DNA from: Streptomyces sp. Act143
GTDB lineage: Bacteria; Actinomycetota; Actinomycetes; Streptomycetales; Streptomycetaceae
Direction of reading: 5' to 3'
Length of the DNA: 64,000 nucleotides
Assembly (NCBI RefSeq): GCF_003143935.1
Contig: NZ_QFRX01000001.1
Coordinates: forward strand, 7,021,514 to 7,085,513
Positions 38,922-46,704 of this stretch are shown here, piece after piece (the first letter of the stretch is position 1; every line of letters begins with the position of its first letter). A model generated the notes under the pieces. The model did no database searches. It was not told the DNA's origin and worked only from the letters and a program-made list of their open reading frames with translations. Made by a program: the position numbers and the translations under genes.

Positions 38922-39323
38922 TCAGTGGTTGGCCGCGCCGTTGCCCGCGAGGACCGAGATGTCGTCCAGGATGTGCGACAGCGGCTCGTCGCCCTTGGCC
39001 TGGGTGGAGTTCTCGACACACTGCTGGTTCTGCGGGGCCGACAGGATCGGCACGTCCTGCAGAACGCCGACGGCGGCGACGCCGACGATGCCCTGGAGGT
39101 TCGCCTTGGCCGGCAGGCCGATGCAGGGCTTGTTGAGCGAGCCCTGGATGAGGGCCATCTGCGGGCTCATGTTGCCGTAGGTGGCCGAGTTGCCGAACGA
39201 CTGGTGCGCACCGTTGCCGCTGGCGGACGTGGTGCCCGAGTCGTTGCCGATGGCCATGGCGGGGGAGGCGACACCCGCGACGGAAGCGGCGACCGCGGCG
39301 GAAGCCAGAACCTTCTTGATCAC
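38922..39323 (-). CDS. rdlB: Rodlin, divergent member of the rdlA/rdlB-like pair
   Basis: The protein has 133 residues, signal peptide ending ASPAMA, then IGNDSGTTSASGNGAHQSFG, MSPQMALIQGSLNKPCIGL and GDEPLSHILDDISVLAGNG. MALIQGS…NKPCI is especially close to the classical S. coelicolor rodlins as I recall them. Start is GTG at 39323 with AGAAGGGA upstream. It is divergent from the next rodlin, sharing a 263-bp promoter region. The symbol rests on the position of the pair beside the chaplins, not on alignment. Confidence 0.92.
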   Translation of the reverse strand: MIKKVLASAAVAASVAGVASPAMAIGNDSGTTSASGNGAHQSFGNSATYGNMSPQMALIQGSLNKPCIGLPAKANLQGIVGVAAVGVLQDVPILSAPQNQQCVENSTQAKGDEPLSHILDDISVLAGNGAANH

Positions 39324-39586
39324 TTGCTAGTCCCTTCTGAAGAAACCCCGTCCACCGGAGCGCTCTGGTCAACTGCCCGGAGCCTGCTTGGTTCCTGGCA
39401 TTCACTCCGATGGCCCACAAAAAGAAGAAGCGGACCCGATTCCGGGGCGCTCGCCCTTTTTGTTGATGCGCCGCGCCTGTGCTGCCCGATCGGGTGAAGT
39501 CTCGAAACCAATCCCCGTGCAGCGGGTTGATGCGGAGGCAGGAGCATGCGTCGTGGTGATGCACGCCAGGAAAGGAAAAAATCACA
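39324..39586. promoter_or_regulatory. Shared promoter region of the divergent rodlins
   Basis: These 263 bases hold no gene. The sequence is less GC-rich than its surroundings, with A-rich tracts next to both starts (AAAAAGAAGAAG near 39420 and GGAAAGGAAAAAATC before 39587). I do not see two clear –10/–35 pairs, which would fit control by a developmental sigma factor with a different consensus. Confidence 0.5.
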
Positions 39587-39991
39587 ATGCTGAAGAAGGC
39601 AATGGCCGCCGCGGCGGTCGCCGCGTCCGTCGTCGGAGCTGCCTCGCCGGCCATGGCCATCGGGAACGACGAGGGCACCACCTCGGCCAGCGGCAACGAG
39701 GCCCACTCGAAGTTCGGCAACTCGATCACCAAGGGCAACATGAGCCCGCAGGCCACGCTGGTCCAGGGCACCGCCAACAAGCTCTGCCTCGGCGTGCCGG
39801 TGAAGGGCAACGCGCAGGCCATCGTCGGTGTCCTCGCCGCCGTCGGTGTGGCCCAGGACATCCCGGTCCTGTCGGCCGCGCAGAACCAGCAGTGCGCCGA
39901 CAACGCCACCCAGGCCAAGGGTGACGAGCCGCTGTCGCACATCCTGGACGACATCTCCGCCCTCTCGGGCAACGGGGTGGCCAACCACTGA
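39587..39991 (+). CDS. rdlA: Rodlin, plus-strand member of the rdlA/rdlB-like pair
   Basis: The protein has 134 residues: signal peptide to about residue 24 (ASPAMA), IGNDEGTTSASGNEAHSKFG, MSPQATLVQGTANKLCLGVP and the family end GDEPLSHILDDISALSGNG. Two cysteines are kept (KLCLG, NQQCAD). ATG 39587 follows AAAGGA. A T-tailed terminator follows directly, separating it from the chaplin downstream. Symbol assigned from position relative to the chaplin genes. Confidence 0.92.
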   Translation: MLKKAMAAAAVAASVVGAASPAMAIGNDEGTTSASGNEAHSKFGNSITKGNMSPQATLVQGTANKLCLGVPVKGNAQAIVGVLAAVGVAQDIPVLSAAQNQQCADNATQAKGDEPLSHILDDISALSGNGVANH

Positions 39992-40023
39992 ACCGTCGGC
40001 TCGGCCAGAGCCGGATTCGAATG

Positions 40024-40065
40024 GCTCGGGCAGTCTGATTCCCTCGTGGGCTGCCCGAGCTTTTT
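40024..40065 (+). terminator. Rho-independent terminator after the plus-strand rodlin
   Basis: GCTCGGGCAG (40024–40033) pairs perfectly with CTGCCCGAGC (40051–40060), followed by TTTTT. This is a textbook terminator, unusually complete for Streptomyces, and typical of highly expressed genes. Confidence 0.9.
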
Positions 40066-40238
40066 CCGCCACTCAGGCGAAGCGTTTCTCCTCCTGTGGA
40101 GTACGGGTGTCAATTCTGTGAAGGCGTTCGAGTGAATTACCAGGCGCCATGCGTTCCGTAGTTTCTTCGGCTGTCTATCCCTCGTTTACAGCCTGCAGGT
40201 CACGTCATTGGGGCATGACCGCAGAGAAGGGACAGTTC

Positions 40239-40466
40239 ATGAAGAAGACCGCTGCAGTCGTCGCGGGCGCGATCATGGCCCTGGGTATGGCCGCCCCCGC
40301 CTTCGCCGACGCGGGCGCCGAGGGCGCCGCTGTCGGTTCGCCGGGTGTCCTCTCGGGCAACGTGATCCAGGTTCCCGTGCACGTGCCGGTCAACGTGTGC
40401 GGCAACTCCATCGACGTCATCGCTCTGCTGAACCCGGCGTTCGGCAACACCTGCGTCAACGACTGA
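40239..40466 (+). CDS. chpD: Short chaplin
   Basis: The protein has 75 residues. Signal peptide cut after AAPAFA (residue 23) leaves a 52-residue mature chaplin: GSPGVLSGNVIQVPVHVPVN, Cys54 and Cys72, and the VIALLNPAFGNTC end. Short chaplins assemble into an amyloid film that lowers surface tension and coats aerial hyphae. AGAAGGGA precedes ATG 40239. It has its own T-tailed terminator. The symbol is by position next to the rodlins and long chaplin (chpD in S. coelicolor), so treat as tentative. Confidence 0.9.
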   Translation: MKKTAAVVAGAIMALGMAAPAFADAGAEGAAVGSPGVLSGNVIQVPVHVPVNVCGNSIDVIALLNPAFGNTCVND

Positions 40467-40500
40467 CGTCGTAACGCATCGGCCGCTCCGGCTATGTGAC

Positions 40501-40543
40501 AGCCGGCCTTGGACAGCTTCTGTGCCTTCCAAGGCCGGCTTTT
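40501..40543 (+). terminator. Rho-independent terminator after the short chaplin
   Basis: AGCCGGCCTTGG (40501–40512) pairs with CCAAGGCCGGCT (40529–40540), followed by TTT. Confidence 0.88.
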
Positions 40544-40573
40544 CCCACTTCTTCAAGCAGGAAGACAACGAGA

Positions 40574-41521
40574 TTGCGACAGACCCTGAGTAGGGGAATG
40601 GTCGCGGCGGCCGCCGCGACAAGCATTCTGTCCCTGTGCGGCGGCAGCCCCGCCCTGGCCGACTCGGACGCGAGCGGCGCGACCAAGGGTTCGCCCGGAG
40701 TCCTGTCCGGCAACAACGTCCAGGTCCCGCTCGACGTGCCGGTGAACGCCTGCGGCAACTCCGTCGACGTCATCGCCCTGTTGAACCCGGCGTTCGGCAA
40801 CTCCTGTGCCAACGCGTCGGGTTCGTCCAAGGGCGGGTCGTACGGGGAACCGTACGGGGGCGGTGACTCCGGTTACGGCTCCGGGCGCCACGAGTCGGGC
40901 TCCGGCTCCTCGACGCACGGCCGCACCGGGGGCTCGCCCGGTGTGGGCTCCGGCAACCACGGGGAAGCGCCGGTCGACGTGCCGGTGAACGTGTGCGGGA
41001 ACACCGCGGACGTGATCAGCGCGATGAACCCCGCGTACGGGGACGACTGCGGCGACTGGAGCGACGACCACACGGCCCCGCCGTACGGCGGGGAGGACAC
41101 GCCCACGCCCACTCCCACGCCGCCGAACGGGGGTGACCACACGCCGACGCCGACGCCGACCCCGCCCACCGGGGGTGACCAGACGCCGACACCCACGCCG
41201 CCGAATGGGGGTGATCAGACGCCGACCCCCACGCCGCCGACCGGGGGTGACCAGACGCCGACGCCGACGCCGACTCCTCCCACCGGGGGTGACCAGACGC
41301 CGACGCCGTCGCCCAGCGGCGACCAGTCCCCGACGGCGACACCCACGCCGCCCACCGGCGGCGACCAGACGCCCCCCGGGCCGAACGGTCCGCCGCCCAG
41401 CCTGCCCGACACCGGCAGCAGCAGCGAGGCCCTGCTCGCCGCGTCCGGTGCCGGCGCCGCGCTGATCGCGGCCGGTGCCGTCCTGTACCGCCGGGGCCGC
41501 CGTACCGCGTCCCACCGCTAG
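40574..41521 (+). CDS. chpA: Long, sortase-anchored chaplin with two chaplin domains
   Basis: The protein has 315 residues. Signal peptide cut after SPALA (residue 29). Chaplin domain 1 (about 35–80, GSPGVLSGNNVQVPLDVPVN), a Gly/Ser/Tyr linker, and a more divergent chaplin domain 2 (about 115–155, GSPGVGSGNHGEAPVDVPVN). A long PTPTP/GGDQ repeat spacer follows, then sortase signal LPDTG (277–281), a membrane helix and RRGRR tail. The cell-wall anchor lets the chaplin film be tied to peptidoglycan. I propose TTG 40574 as start: AGGAAG lies nine bases upstream and it yields a normal signal peptide. Confidence 0.88.
   Translation: MRQTLSRGMVAAAAATSILSLCGGSPALADSDASGATKGSPGVLSGNNVQVPLDVPVNACGNSVDVIALLNPAFGNSCANASGSSKGGSYGEPYGGGDSGYGSGRHESGSGSSTHGRTGGSPGVGSGNHGEAPVDVPVNVCGNTADVISAMNPAYGDDCGDWSDDHTAPPYGGEDTPTPTPTPPNGGDHTPTPTPTPPTGGDQTPTPTPPNGGDQTPTPTPPTGGDQTPTPTPTPPTGGDQTPTPSPSGDQSPTATPTPPTGGDQTPPGPNGPPPSLPDTGSSSEALLAASGAGAALIAAGAVLYRRGRRTASHR
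41100..41375. repeat. Tandem repeats coding the chaplin Pro-Thr spacer
   Basis: Units of 30–39 bp built on CCCACCGGGGGTGACCAGAC and ACGCCGACGCCGACG recur about seven times, coding PPTGGDQTPTPTP-like peptides. The units vary in the number of PT pairs, suggesting slippage. Confidence 0.85.
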
Positions 41522-41527
41522 TGCGCC

Positions 41528-41555
41528 GGGTGCCGGACGTCCCCGTCCGGCACCC
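41528..41555. terminator. Hairpin between the long chaplin and flavoprotein genes
   Basis: GGGTGCCGGAC (41528–41538) pairs perfectly with GTCCGGCACCC (41545–41555) around a 6-base loop, seven bases after the chaplin stop and just past the stop of the convergent gene. Confidence 0.8.
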
Positions 41556-41563
41556 GCGCCCCC

Positions 41564-42817
41564 TCAACGGCGTGCCGTCTCCGGCGCCTCGTGCCGCCCC
41601 GGCGCCGGGACCAGCCCCGGACCCGACCGCAGCCGGCGCCGCACCCCGCGTACCAGCGCACCCGCCGTGTAGGTCGCGCCGTGCACGAACCGCATCGCCG
41701 GGCCGAAGCCCGAGGCCGTCGCCAGGCCCGCCAGGAACAGGCCGGGGTGGGACGTGGACTCGAAGTCCCGGCCGACCTCCGGAGAGCCGTCGGCGCCCGT
41801 CGCCAGGGCCGTGCGCAGGTCGGCGGAGAGCAGACCGAGACGGTCCGCGGTCGCCCTGAACCCCGTGGCGGCGATGACGTGTCCGGTCTCCAGCGTGCCG
41901 AGCGACCCCGCCGCGTCGGTCACGTCGAGCCGCAGCCCGCCCGGCACCGCCCGCGCCGCCGCCACCTCGTGGCCCAGCAGCACCTCCACCGCCGGCTCGA
42001 CCCGGTCCCGCACCCACCACGCGCCCGCCGGCCCCAGCGCCGTCGCCGCGATCCGCGCCCGCGTCGGCTCCGGCAGCCGGCGGAACAGGCCGGGGCGCTC
42101 GGCGTAGAACCAGTTCCGCCAGCCGCAGCCCAGACCGCTGTGCGGGGAACGGGCCGACCGCCACCACGGGCGCTCCCACGGCGGCGGCACGTCGTTCCAG
42201 CACAGCTGCCCGGACCGGGCCAGCACCCGTACCCGGGTGCCCTGTTCGGCGAGCAGCGCCGCCGTTTCGAGGGCCGCCTGACCGCCGCCGACCACGGTGA
42301 CGTCCTGGTCCCGGAAGCGGTCGAGGTCGCTGTGGTGGCTGCTGTGCGTCACGAGCGAGGCGTCCAGGCCGGTGAGGGCCGCCGGAACCTCCAGGAACGG
42401 CATCACGCCGACGGCCAGCGCGACCGTACGGGCGGACAGCGTCTCCCCGTCGTCGGTGACCGCCTCGAAGCCGCCGGCGCCCCGGGTCACCCGGGTCACC
42501 ATGCGTTCGTCCACCTCGGGCGCGGCGTTGCGGGCGAACCACAGGCCGTACTCGGCGAACACCTCCACCGGGATCGGCTCGCCGTGCCGGGCCGTCATGC
42601 CCTGCTCGGCGCAGTAGACGTCCAGACGCCAGCGGCGTTCGGGGTCGGAGAGGTGGGACGCCCACGGCTCCGACTTCAGGAACATCCCGCGCGGCATGTG
42701 GTCGCGCCAGGACGCCATGGGCCGTCCGAAGACGCCCACCCGCAGCCCGGCGGCCGCGGCGTGGGACGCGATGGACAGGCCGTACGGGCCGGCGCCCACC
42801 ACCAGCAGGTCGTACAT
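41564..42817 (-). CDS. FAD/NAD(P)-binding oxidoreductase (flavin monooxygenase-like)
   Basis: The protein has 417 residues. The FAD-binding MYDLLVVGAGPYGLSIASHA opens it directly; a second dinucleotide site, DVTVVGGGQAALETAALLAE, lies mid-protein; and ATGFRATADRLGLL resembles the ATG motif of flavin-dependent N-hydroxylases and monooxygenases. The C-terminus has PGLFLAGLATASGFGPAM. It could hydroxylate a nitrogen or carbon of a small molecule. Its ATG overlaps the stop of the ATP-grasp gene by one base (TGATG), so the two enzymes work in one operon. Confidence 0.82.
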   Translation of the reverse strand: MYDLLVVGAGPYGLSIASHAAAAGLRVGVFGRPMASWRDHMPRGMFLKSEPWASHLSDPERRWRLDVYCAEQGMTARHGEPIPVEVFAEYGLWFARNAAPEVDERMVTRVTRGAGGFEAVTDDGETLSARTVALAVGVMPFLEVPAALTGLDASLVTHSSHHSDLDRFRDQDVTVVGGGQAALETAALLAEQGTRVRVLARSGQLCWNDVPPPWERPWWRSARSPHSGLGCGWRNWFYAERPGLFRRLPEPTRARIAATALGPAGAWWVRDRVEPAVEVLLGHEVAAARAVPGGLRLDVTDAAGSLGTLETGHVIAATGFRATADRLGLLSADLRTALATGADGSPEVGRDFESTSHPGLFLAGLATASGFGPAMRFVHGATYTAGALVRGVRRRLRSGPGLVPAPGRHEAPETARR

Positions 42818-44091
42818 CAGCAGCTGCTCGCTTTCTCGTCGTCCGACAGGTCGGTCAGGTACGCAGCGGTCGCCTGACGCACCACCAGTGCGCGGGCCCG
42901 TTCCCCGGGCGGCGCGCACAGCCTGCGCAACCGCTCCAGGACCCGCCGGGACACGTGCCGGGCCCACAATCCCCACATCGCCCGGCCCGGCCCCCGGTCG
43001 TCCGCGGCGTACCAGGCCGCCTCCCGGCCGCCGGGCGCCGGGCGCAGCGCGGTGAGCGGGGCGTAGTTCTCCACCACGAACTCCCGCCCGGCCCGCGGCA
43101 GCCCGTCCGGCAGCGGACGGTGGGTCAGGTCCAGGTGCAGGGCGCGTACGACGTCCAGCTCCGCGGTGTCGCAGAACAGCCGGAACTGGGCGCCGGGGCG
43201 CGGGTTGAAGTCCAGGAGGTGGGGGCGGCCGTCAGGGCCGTGGCGGAAGTCGAGGTCGAAGATGCCGCGGTAGCCCAGCTCGCCGGTGAGCCGCTCGGCG
43301 AGCGCCTGCACCGTCGGGTCCGGTGTCCACCGGCCCACCGCCGTCAGCCCGGCGTCGCGCGGCCAGGACCGCAGCTTGACGCCGGCACCGCCGCCGCGGA
43401 CGGCGCCCGAGCGGTCGGCGTACCCGTGGCAGAAGCGGTCGCCGTCGGGGCCGGGCGGCAGGAACGCCTGGAGCAGCAGCCTGCTGCCCGCCTCCGGGGA
43501 CCGCCGGTACAGCTCGGCTGCCTCGTGCGCGGAGCGCAGCAGCACCGTGCTGCGCAGGCCGCTGTCCGTCGGCAGCAGCCAGGGCCTACTCCACTTCGCC
43601 ACCACCGGCAGCCCCAGGTGCCAGGCGGCGGTCGCGGCGTCGGCGGGGCTGTCCGGGATCAGCGTGACCGGGTGCGGCACGTCCGCCGTCGCGCACAGCG
43701 CGGCCAGTTCCGCCTTGTCGGCGACCCGCTCGGCCAGCGGACCCGGCGTCGCCGGCAGCAGATAGGAGGGGGCCAGTTCCTCGCGCAGCCCGCTCACCGC
43801 GAGCGCGCTCGCGTCGTCCATCGGGACCAGCACCGCGGGGCGCGCGATCCGGGCGGCGATCCGGCGCAGGGTGACGGCGATGTCGGCCGCGGGCGCGCCG
43901 GGTGGCGGCGGTGGATGGATCTGCCGTACAAAACGCGACCGGGACACCGGACTTCCGGCGGAATCCGCGATCACATGCACCTCCACTCCGGCCCGGCCGA
44001 GCGAACGCGCGGCACCCAGTGTTCCGTGGTGAAAGGGATTCCGGTCGATCCGCAGCAGGACGGCGGGGACGCGGGTGTCGAACAGCGACAC
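42817..44091 (-). CDS. ATP-grasp ligase-like protein
   Basis: The protein has 424 residues. An N-terminal LLRIDRNPFHHGTLGAARSL pre-ATP-grasp part precedes VADKAELAALCATADVPHPV, PVVAKWSRPWLLPTD (ATP-binding Lys region) and GIFDLDFRHGPDGRPHLLDF NPRPGAQFRL (metal-binding Asp/Glu-Asn). ATP-grasp enzymes join a carboxylate to an amine via acyl-phosphate. Conservation suggests an active enzyme; the product is unknown. GTG 44091 follows GAAGGA by nine bases. Coupled to the flavoprotein gene; divergent from the GH26 gene. Confidence 0.82.
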   Translation of the reverse strand: MSLFDTRVPAVLLRIDRNPFHHGTLGAARSLGRAGVEVHVIADSAGSPVSRSRFVRQIHPPPPPGAPAADIAVTLRRIAARIARPAVLVPMDDASALAVSGLREELAPSYLLPATPGPLAERVADKAELAALCATADVPHPVTLIPDSPADAATAAWHLGLPVVAKWSRPWLLPTDSGLRSTVLLRSAHEAAELYRRSPEAGSRLLLQAFLPPGPDGDRFCHGYADRSGAVRGGGAGVKLRSWPRDAGLTAVGRWTPDPTVQALAERLTGELGYRGIFDLDFRHGPDGRPHLLDFNPRPGAQFRLFCDTAELDVVRALHLDLTHRPLPDGLPRAGREFVVENYAPLTALRPAPGGREAAWYAADDRGPGRAMWGLWARHVSRRVLERLRRLCAPPGERARALVVRQATAAYLTDLSDDEKASSC

Positions 44092-44241
44092 GGATTCAAT
44101 TCCTTCGGTCGTTTCACCCGTGCGGGCGATGGCGCCACCCGAAAGCCGCAAGCACGGTGGCGTAGTTCATATTCATATGACTGAGTGTCAGGTAACGCGT
44201 TTCACCTGTCCCCACAGCGCGAGAGTGAGAAAGGAGCAGGC

Positions 44242-45582
44242 ATGGACTCACAGCAGCGAAGGGCCCGGACCGGTCGGCTGGCGTTCATCGCGGTGGCAGC
44301 CGCCGCGTCCGCCGCCCTGGCCTCGGGGCCCGGATTCGCAGCGGGGGTGGTGCGGGCCGCTGATCCTCCCGCTCCGACGCCCACGGTGCCCGCGGTCCCG
44401 GCGGAGCCGTCCCCGGCCCCGGACCCCGTGATCGAACCCGAGACCAAGCCCGCGGCCGAGACCGAGACCGAGACCAAGCCCGCGGCCGAGCCCGAGACCA
44501 GACCCGAGCCCGAGACCAAGCCCGCACCGGAGGCGCCCGCCTTCGGCGCCTACCTCGACTACGGCCCGCGCGGCGTGGCCCGGATGGCCGAGCTCAGCCG
44601 CTGGCTGGGCGGCGCCGAACTGCGCGTCGGCCACACCTATCTGCCCGGCGACCGCTGGAGCAACATCGAGGGCGCCCCCGGCTTCCTCGACGTGTGGGCG
44701 GACTGGCGCAACGAGAAGGACGACCGGATGCTCGTCCTCAACGTCCCGATGCTGGAGCGCAACGAGGACCACGTCTCCGACGCCGAGGTGCGGCTGCTGC
44801 TGCGCAGGGGCGCGGCCGGACAGTTCGACGATCACTTCCGCCGCCTCGCCGAGCGGCTGGTCGAGCTGAAGGTGCCGGACACGGTGATCGTGCTCGGCTG
44901 GGAGATGAACGGCATCACGTACACCCATCGCTGCGGGCCGGACCCGGAGGCCTGGAAGAAGTACTGGAACAGGATCGTCACCACCATGCGTTCGGTGCCG
45001 GGCCAGAAATTCCGCTTCGATTTCACGCCCAGCCGCGGCCGGGACGCGGTTGCCTGGACGAACTGTTATCCGGGCGACGACACCGTCGACATCATCGGCA
45101 TGGATTCGTACGACCAGCCGGAAGGGCTCTCGTTCGACCAGCAGGTGAAAGAGCCCTACGGACTTCAGGAGCACGTGGAATTCGCCAAATCCCACGGCAA
45201 GGCAATTTCCTATCCTGAATGGGGACTCTTCCGCAACGGAGACAACGCCGAGTACATGCGGCGCATGCTCGCGTGGATGGACGAGCACAAGCCGCTGTAC
45301 AACACGCTGACGGACTACTGCCCGCACGGCGTCTGGCAGTGCGAGGACAACCCGAAGGCCTCCGAGGTCTACCGGTCGATCCTCTTCGGCCGCACCCCCG
45401 GCGAGCCGACGACGGAACCGGCACCGGAGCCGACGCCGGTCGAGCCGACGCCCGTTCCGACCCCGGAGCCCACTCCGGCCAACCCGCCCAACTGCTCGCC
45501 GCTGGACCTGGGCGACTGGGTCGAGTACTGGATCGGCGGGAAGCTGTGCATGCGCTTCGACTGGTGGTCGCGCAGCCGGTGA
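44242..45582 (+). CDS. Secreted glycoside hydrolase, GH26 (beta-mannanase-like)
   Basis: The protein has 446 residues. An N-terminal signal segment is followed by a PTPTVP/ETKPAAE-rich linker. The catalytic domain (about 95–375) has acid/base Glu221 in LGWEMNGITYTHRC and nucleophile Glu326 in ISYPEWGLF, with IIGMDSYDQPEGLSF between, the GH26 layout. A second linker (EPTPVEPTPVPTPEPTP) leads to a short Cys/Trp C-terminal tail (NCSPLDLGDWVEYW) of unknown role. AAAGGAG precedes ATG 44242. It could trim a mannan-like glycan made by the adjacent polysaccharide operon (inference). Codons in 44990–45240 are more AT-rich than neighbours. Confidence 0.82.
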   Translation: MDSQQRRARTGRLAFIAVAAAASAALASGPGFAAGVVRAADPPAPTPTVPAVPAEPSPAPDPVIEPETKPAAETETETKPAAEPETRPEPETKPAPEAPAFGAYLDYGPRGVARMAELSRWLGGAELRVGHTYLPGDRWSNIEGAPGFLDVWADWRNEKDDRMLVLNVPMLERNEDHVSDAEVRLLLRRGAAGQFDDHFRRLAERLVELKVPDTVIVLGWEMNGITYTHRCGPDPEAWKKYWNRIVTTMRSVPGQKFRFDFTPSRGRDAVAWTNCYPGDDTVDIIGMDSYDQPEGLSFDQQVKEPYGLQEHVEFAKSHGKAISYPEWGLFRNGDNAEYMRRMLAWMDEHKPLYNTLTDYCPHGVWQCEDNPKASEVYRSILFGRTPGEPTTEPAPEPTPVEPTPVPTPEPTPANPPNCSPLDLGDWVEYWIGGKLCMRFDWWSRSR

Positions 45583-45595
45583 CGCAGGCGCACCC

Positions 45596-45631
45596 CGGTG
45601 GCGGCGGGTCGGTCACGATCCGCCGCCACCG
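45596..45631. terminator. 12-bp hairpin between GH26 and FemAB-like genes
   Basis: CGGTGGCGGCGG (45596–45607) pairs perfectly with CCGCCGCCACCG (45620–45631); the right arm overlaps the last codons of the convergent gene (a Gly run). It is bidirectional in position. Confidence 0.75.
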
Positions 45632-46704
45632 CCGCGCTCCCGCCACCTGCGCAGCACCTCCTTGCCGTGCCGTCGGGCCGCGACGTCGCACAGCGCCGCC
45701 GCCAGCAGCGGGGCGGTGCGCCGACGGGCCAGCAGCAGCCGCTGATTGGCGACCGGTTCGGGCTTCCAGTGGTGCTTGTACGGCTCGTTGCCGCGCAGCA
45801 GGCTCAGCGTGCCGCGCGCGTGCCCGGTGCACGCGTCCAGCAGCATCACCGCCACGTCCGCCTTGCGTTCCCGCAGGCACGGATGGGCGCCGTAGAGATA
45901 GCCGCCCGCCAGCCGCCGGGACAGCAGGGTCAGGTCGACGGCCACCACGTCGTCGTCCAGCCGGAACTCGGTGACGACCGCGTCCCCGGCGGCCACCATC
46001 GGGCCGACCGCGCGCACCAGGTGGTCGCAGAACCGGGGCCGCAGGTGCTCGCTCGTCACCTTGCGCCCCTGCCACTGGAGCTGATGCAGCTCCAGCAGCC
46101 GGCGCACCGCCTTGTCGACCTCGTCCGGCTCGACCACATGCCGCTCGACGCCGAGCGAGGCGAGCTTGCGCAGCTTGGCACGCACCCGCTGCTGGGCCTT
46201 GGCGGCCGGCAGCCGGGCGACCAGTTCGTCCATCGGTACGGCGGGCAGCTCCAGGCACAGCGAGTCGCCGACCCGGCGCCGGGGCCCCGGCCAGTGGTCG
46301 TAGAGCCGCTCGGCCGCGCCGCCCGGCCGCACCTCGCGCAGGTCGACCAGCGCGGTCCGCGCCGCCGCCGCGAGGCCGTCCGTCAGCGCGGCCACCGCCT
46401 CCTCGCCCCGCTCGTCGTCCAGCAGGACGTCCCCGTAGTCGGAGATCGCCCCGCCGAGCGGCACCAGCGAGGGCACCGGCCGGCCGACGCGCATCAGCGG
46501 CGCGGCGGCCACCAGGTCGTCGTGGTCGCGGACGACGAGGACACGCAGCCGGCCGCGACGGCCGTACGACAGCCACCAGGAGTGCAGCCAGGCGTGGCTC
46601 TGGAACGGGGTCGCGGCGGAGCAGCGGCGGTACAGGCGCGTCCAGTCGGGGCCGAGCCCGGCGAAGACGGTGTCGTCGGTGACGAGTTCCGTCGTGTACG
46701 TCAC
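45613..46704 (-). CDS. FemAB/CelD-like GNAT acyltransferase of the polysaccharide operon
   Basis: The protein has 363 residues. The N-terminus has the CelD-type CSAATPFQSHAWLHSWWLSY pattern, and the C-terminal half GNAT domain has VVAVDLTLLSRRLAGGYLYG and YKHHWKPEPVANQRLLLARR. Such proteins (often called cellulose biosynthesis or BcsL/CelD-like) transfer acyl or aminoacyl groups in envelope glycan pathways. GTG 46704 overlaps the stop of the Wzz-like gene. It is the last gene in the eight-gene minus-strand glycan operon. It ends in a Gly run from the terminator stem. Confidence 0.82.
   Translation of the reverse strand: MTYTTELVTDDTVFAGLGPDWTRLYRRCSAATPFQSHAWLHSWWLSYGRRGRLRVLVVRDHDDLVAAAPLMRVGRPVPSLVPLGGAISDYGDVLLDDERGEEAVAALTDGLAAAARTALVDLREVRPGGAAERLYDHWPGPRRRVGDSLCLELPAVPMDELVARLPAAKAQQRVRAKLRKLASLGVERHVVEPDEVDKAVRRLLELHQLQWQGRKVTSEHLRPRFCDHLVRAVGPMVAAGDAVVTEFRLDDDVVAVDLTLLSRRLAGGYLYGAHPCLRERKADVAVMLLDACTGHARGTLSLLRGNEPYKHHWKPEPVANQRLLLARRRTAPLLAAALCDVAARRHGKEVLRRWRERGGGGGS

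Noticed and set aside
41100..41375. CRISPR-like array
   Set aside because: The repeats are contiguous, have no unique spacers and are translated as a Pro-Thr linker.
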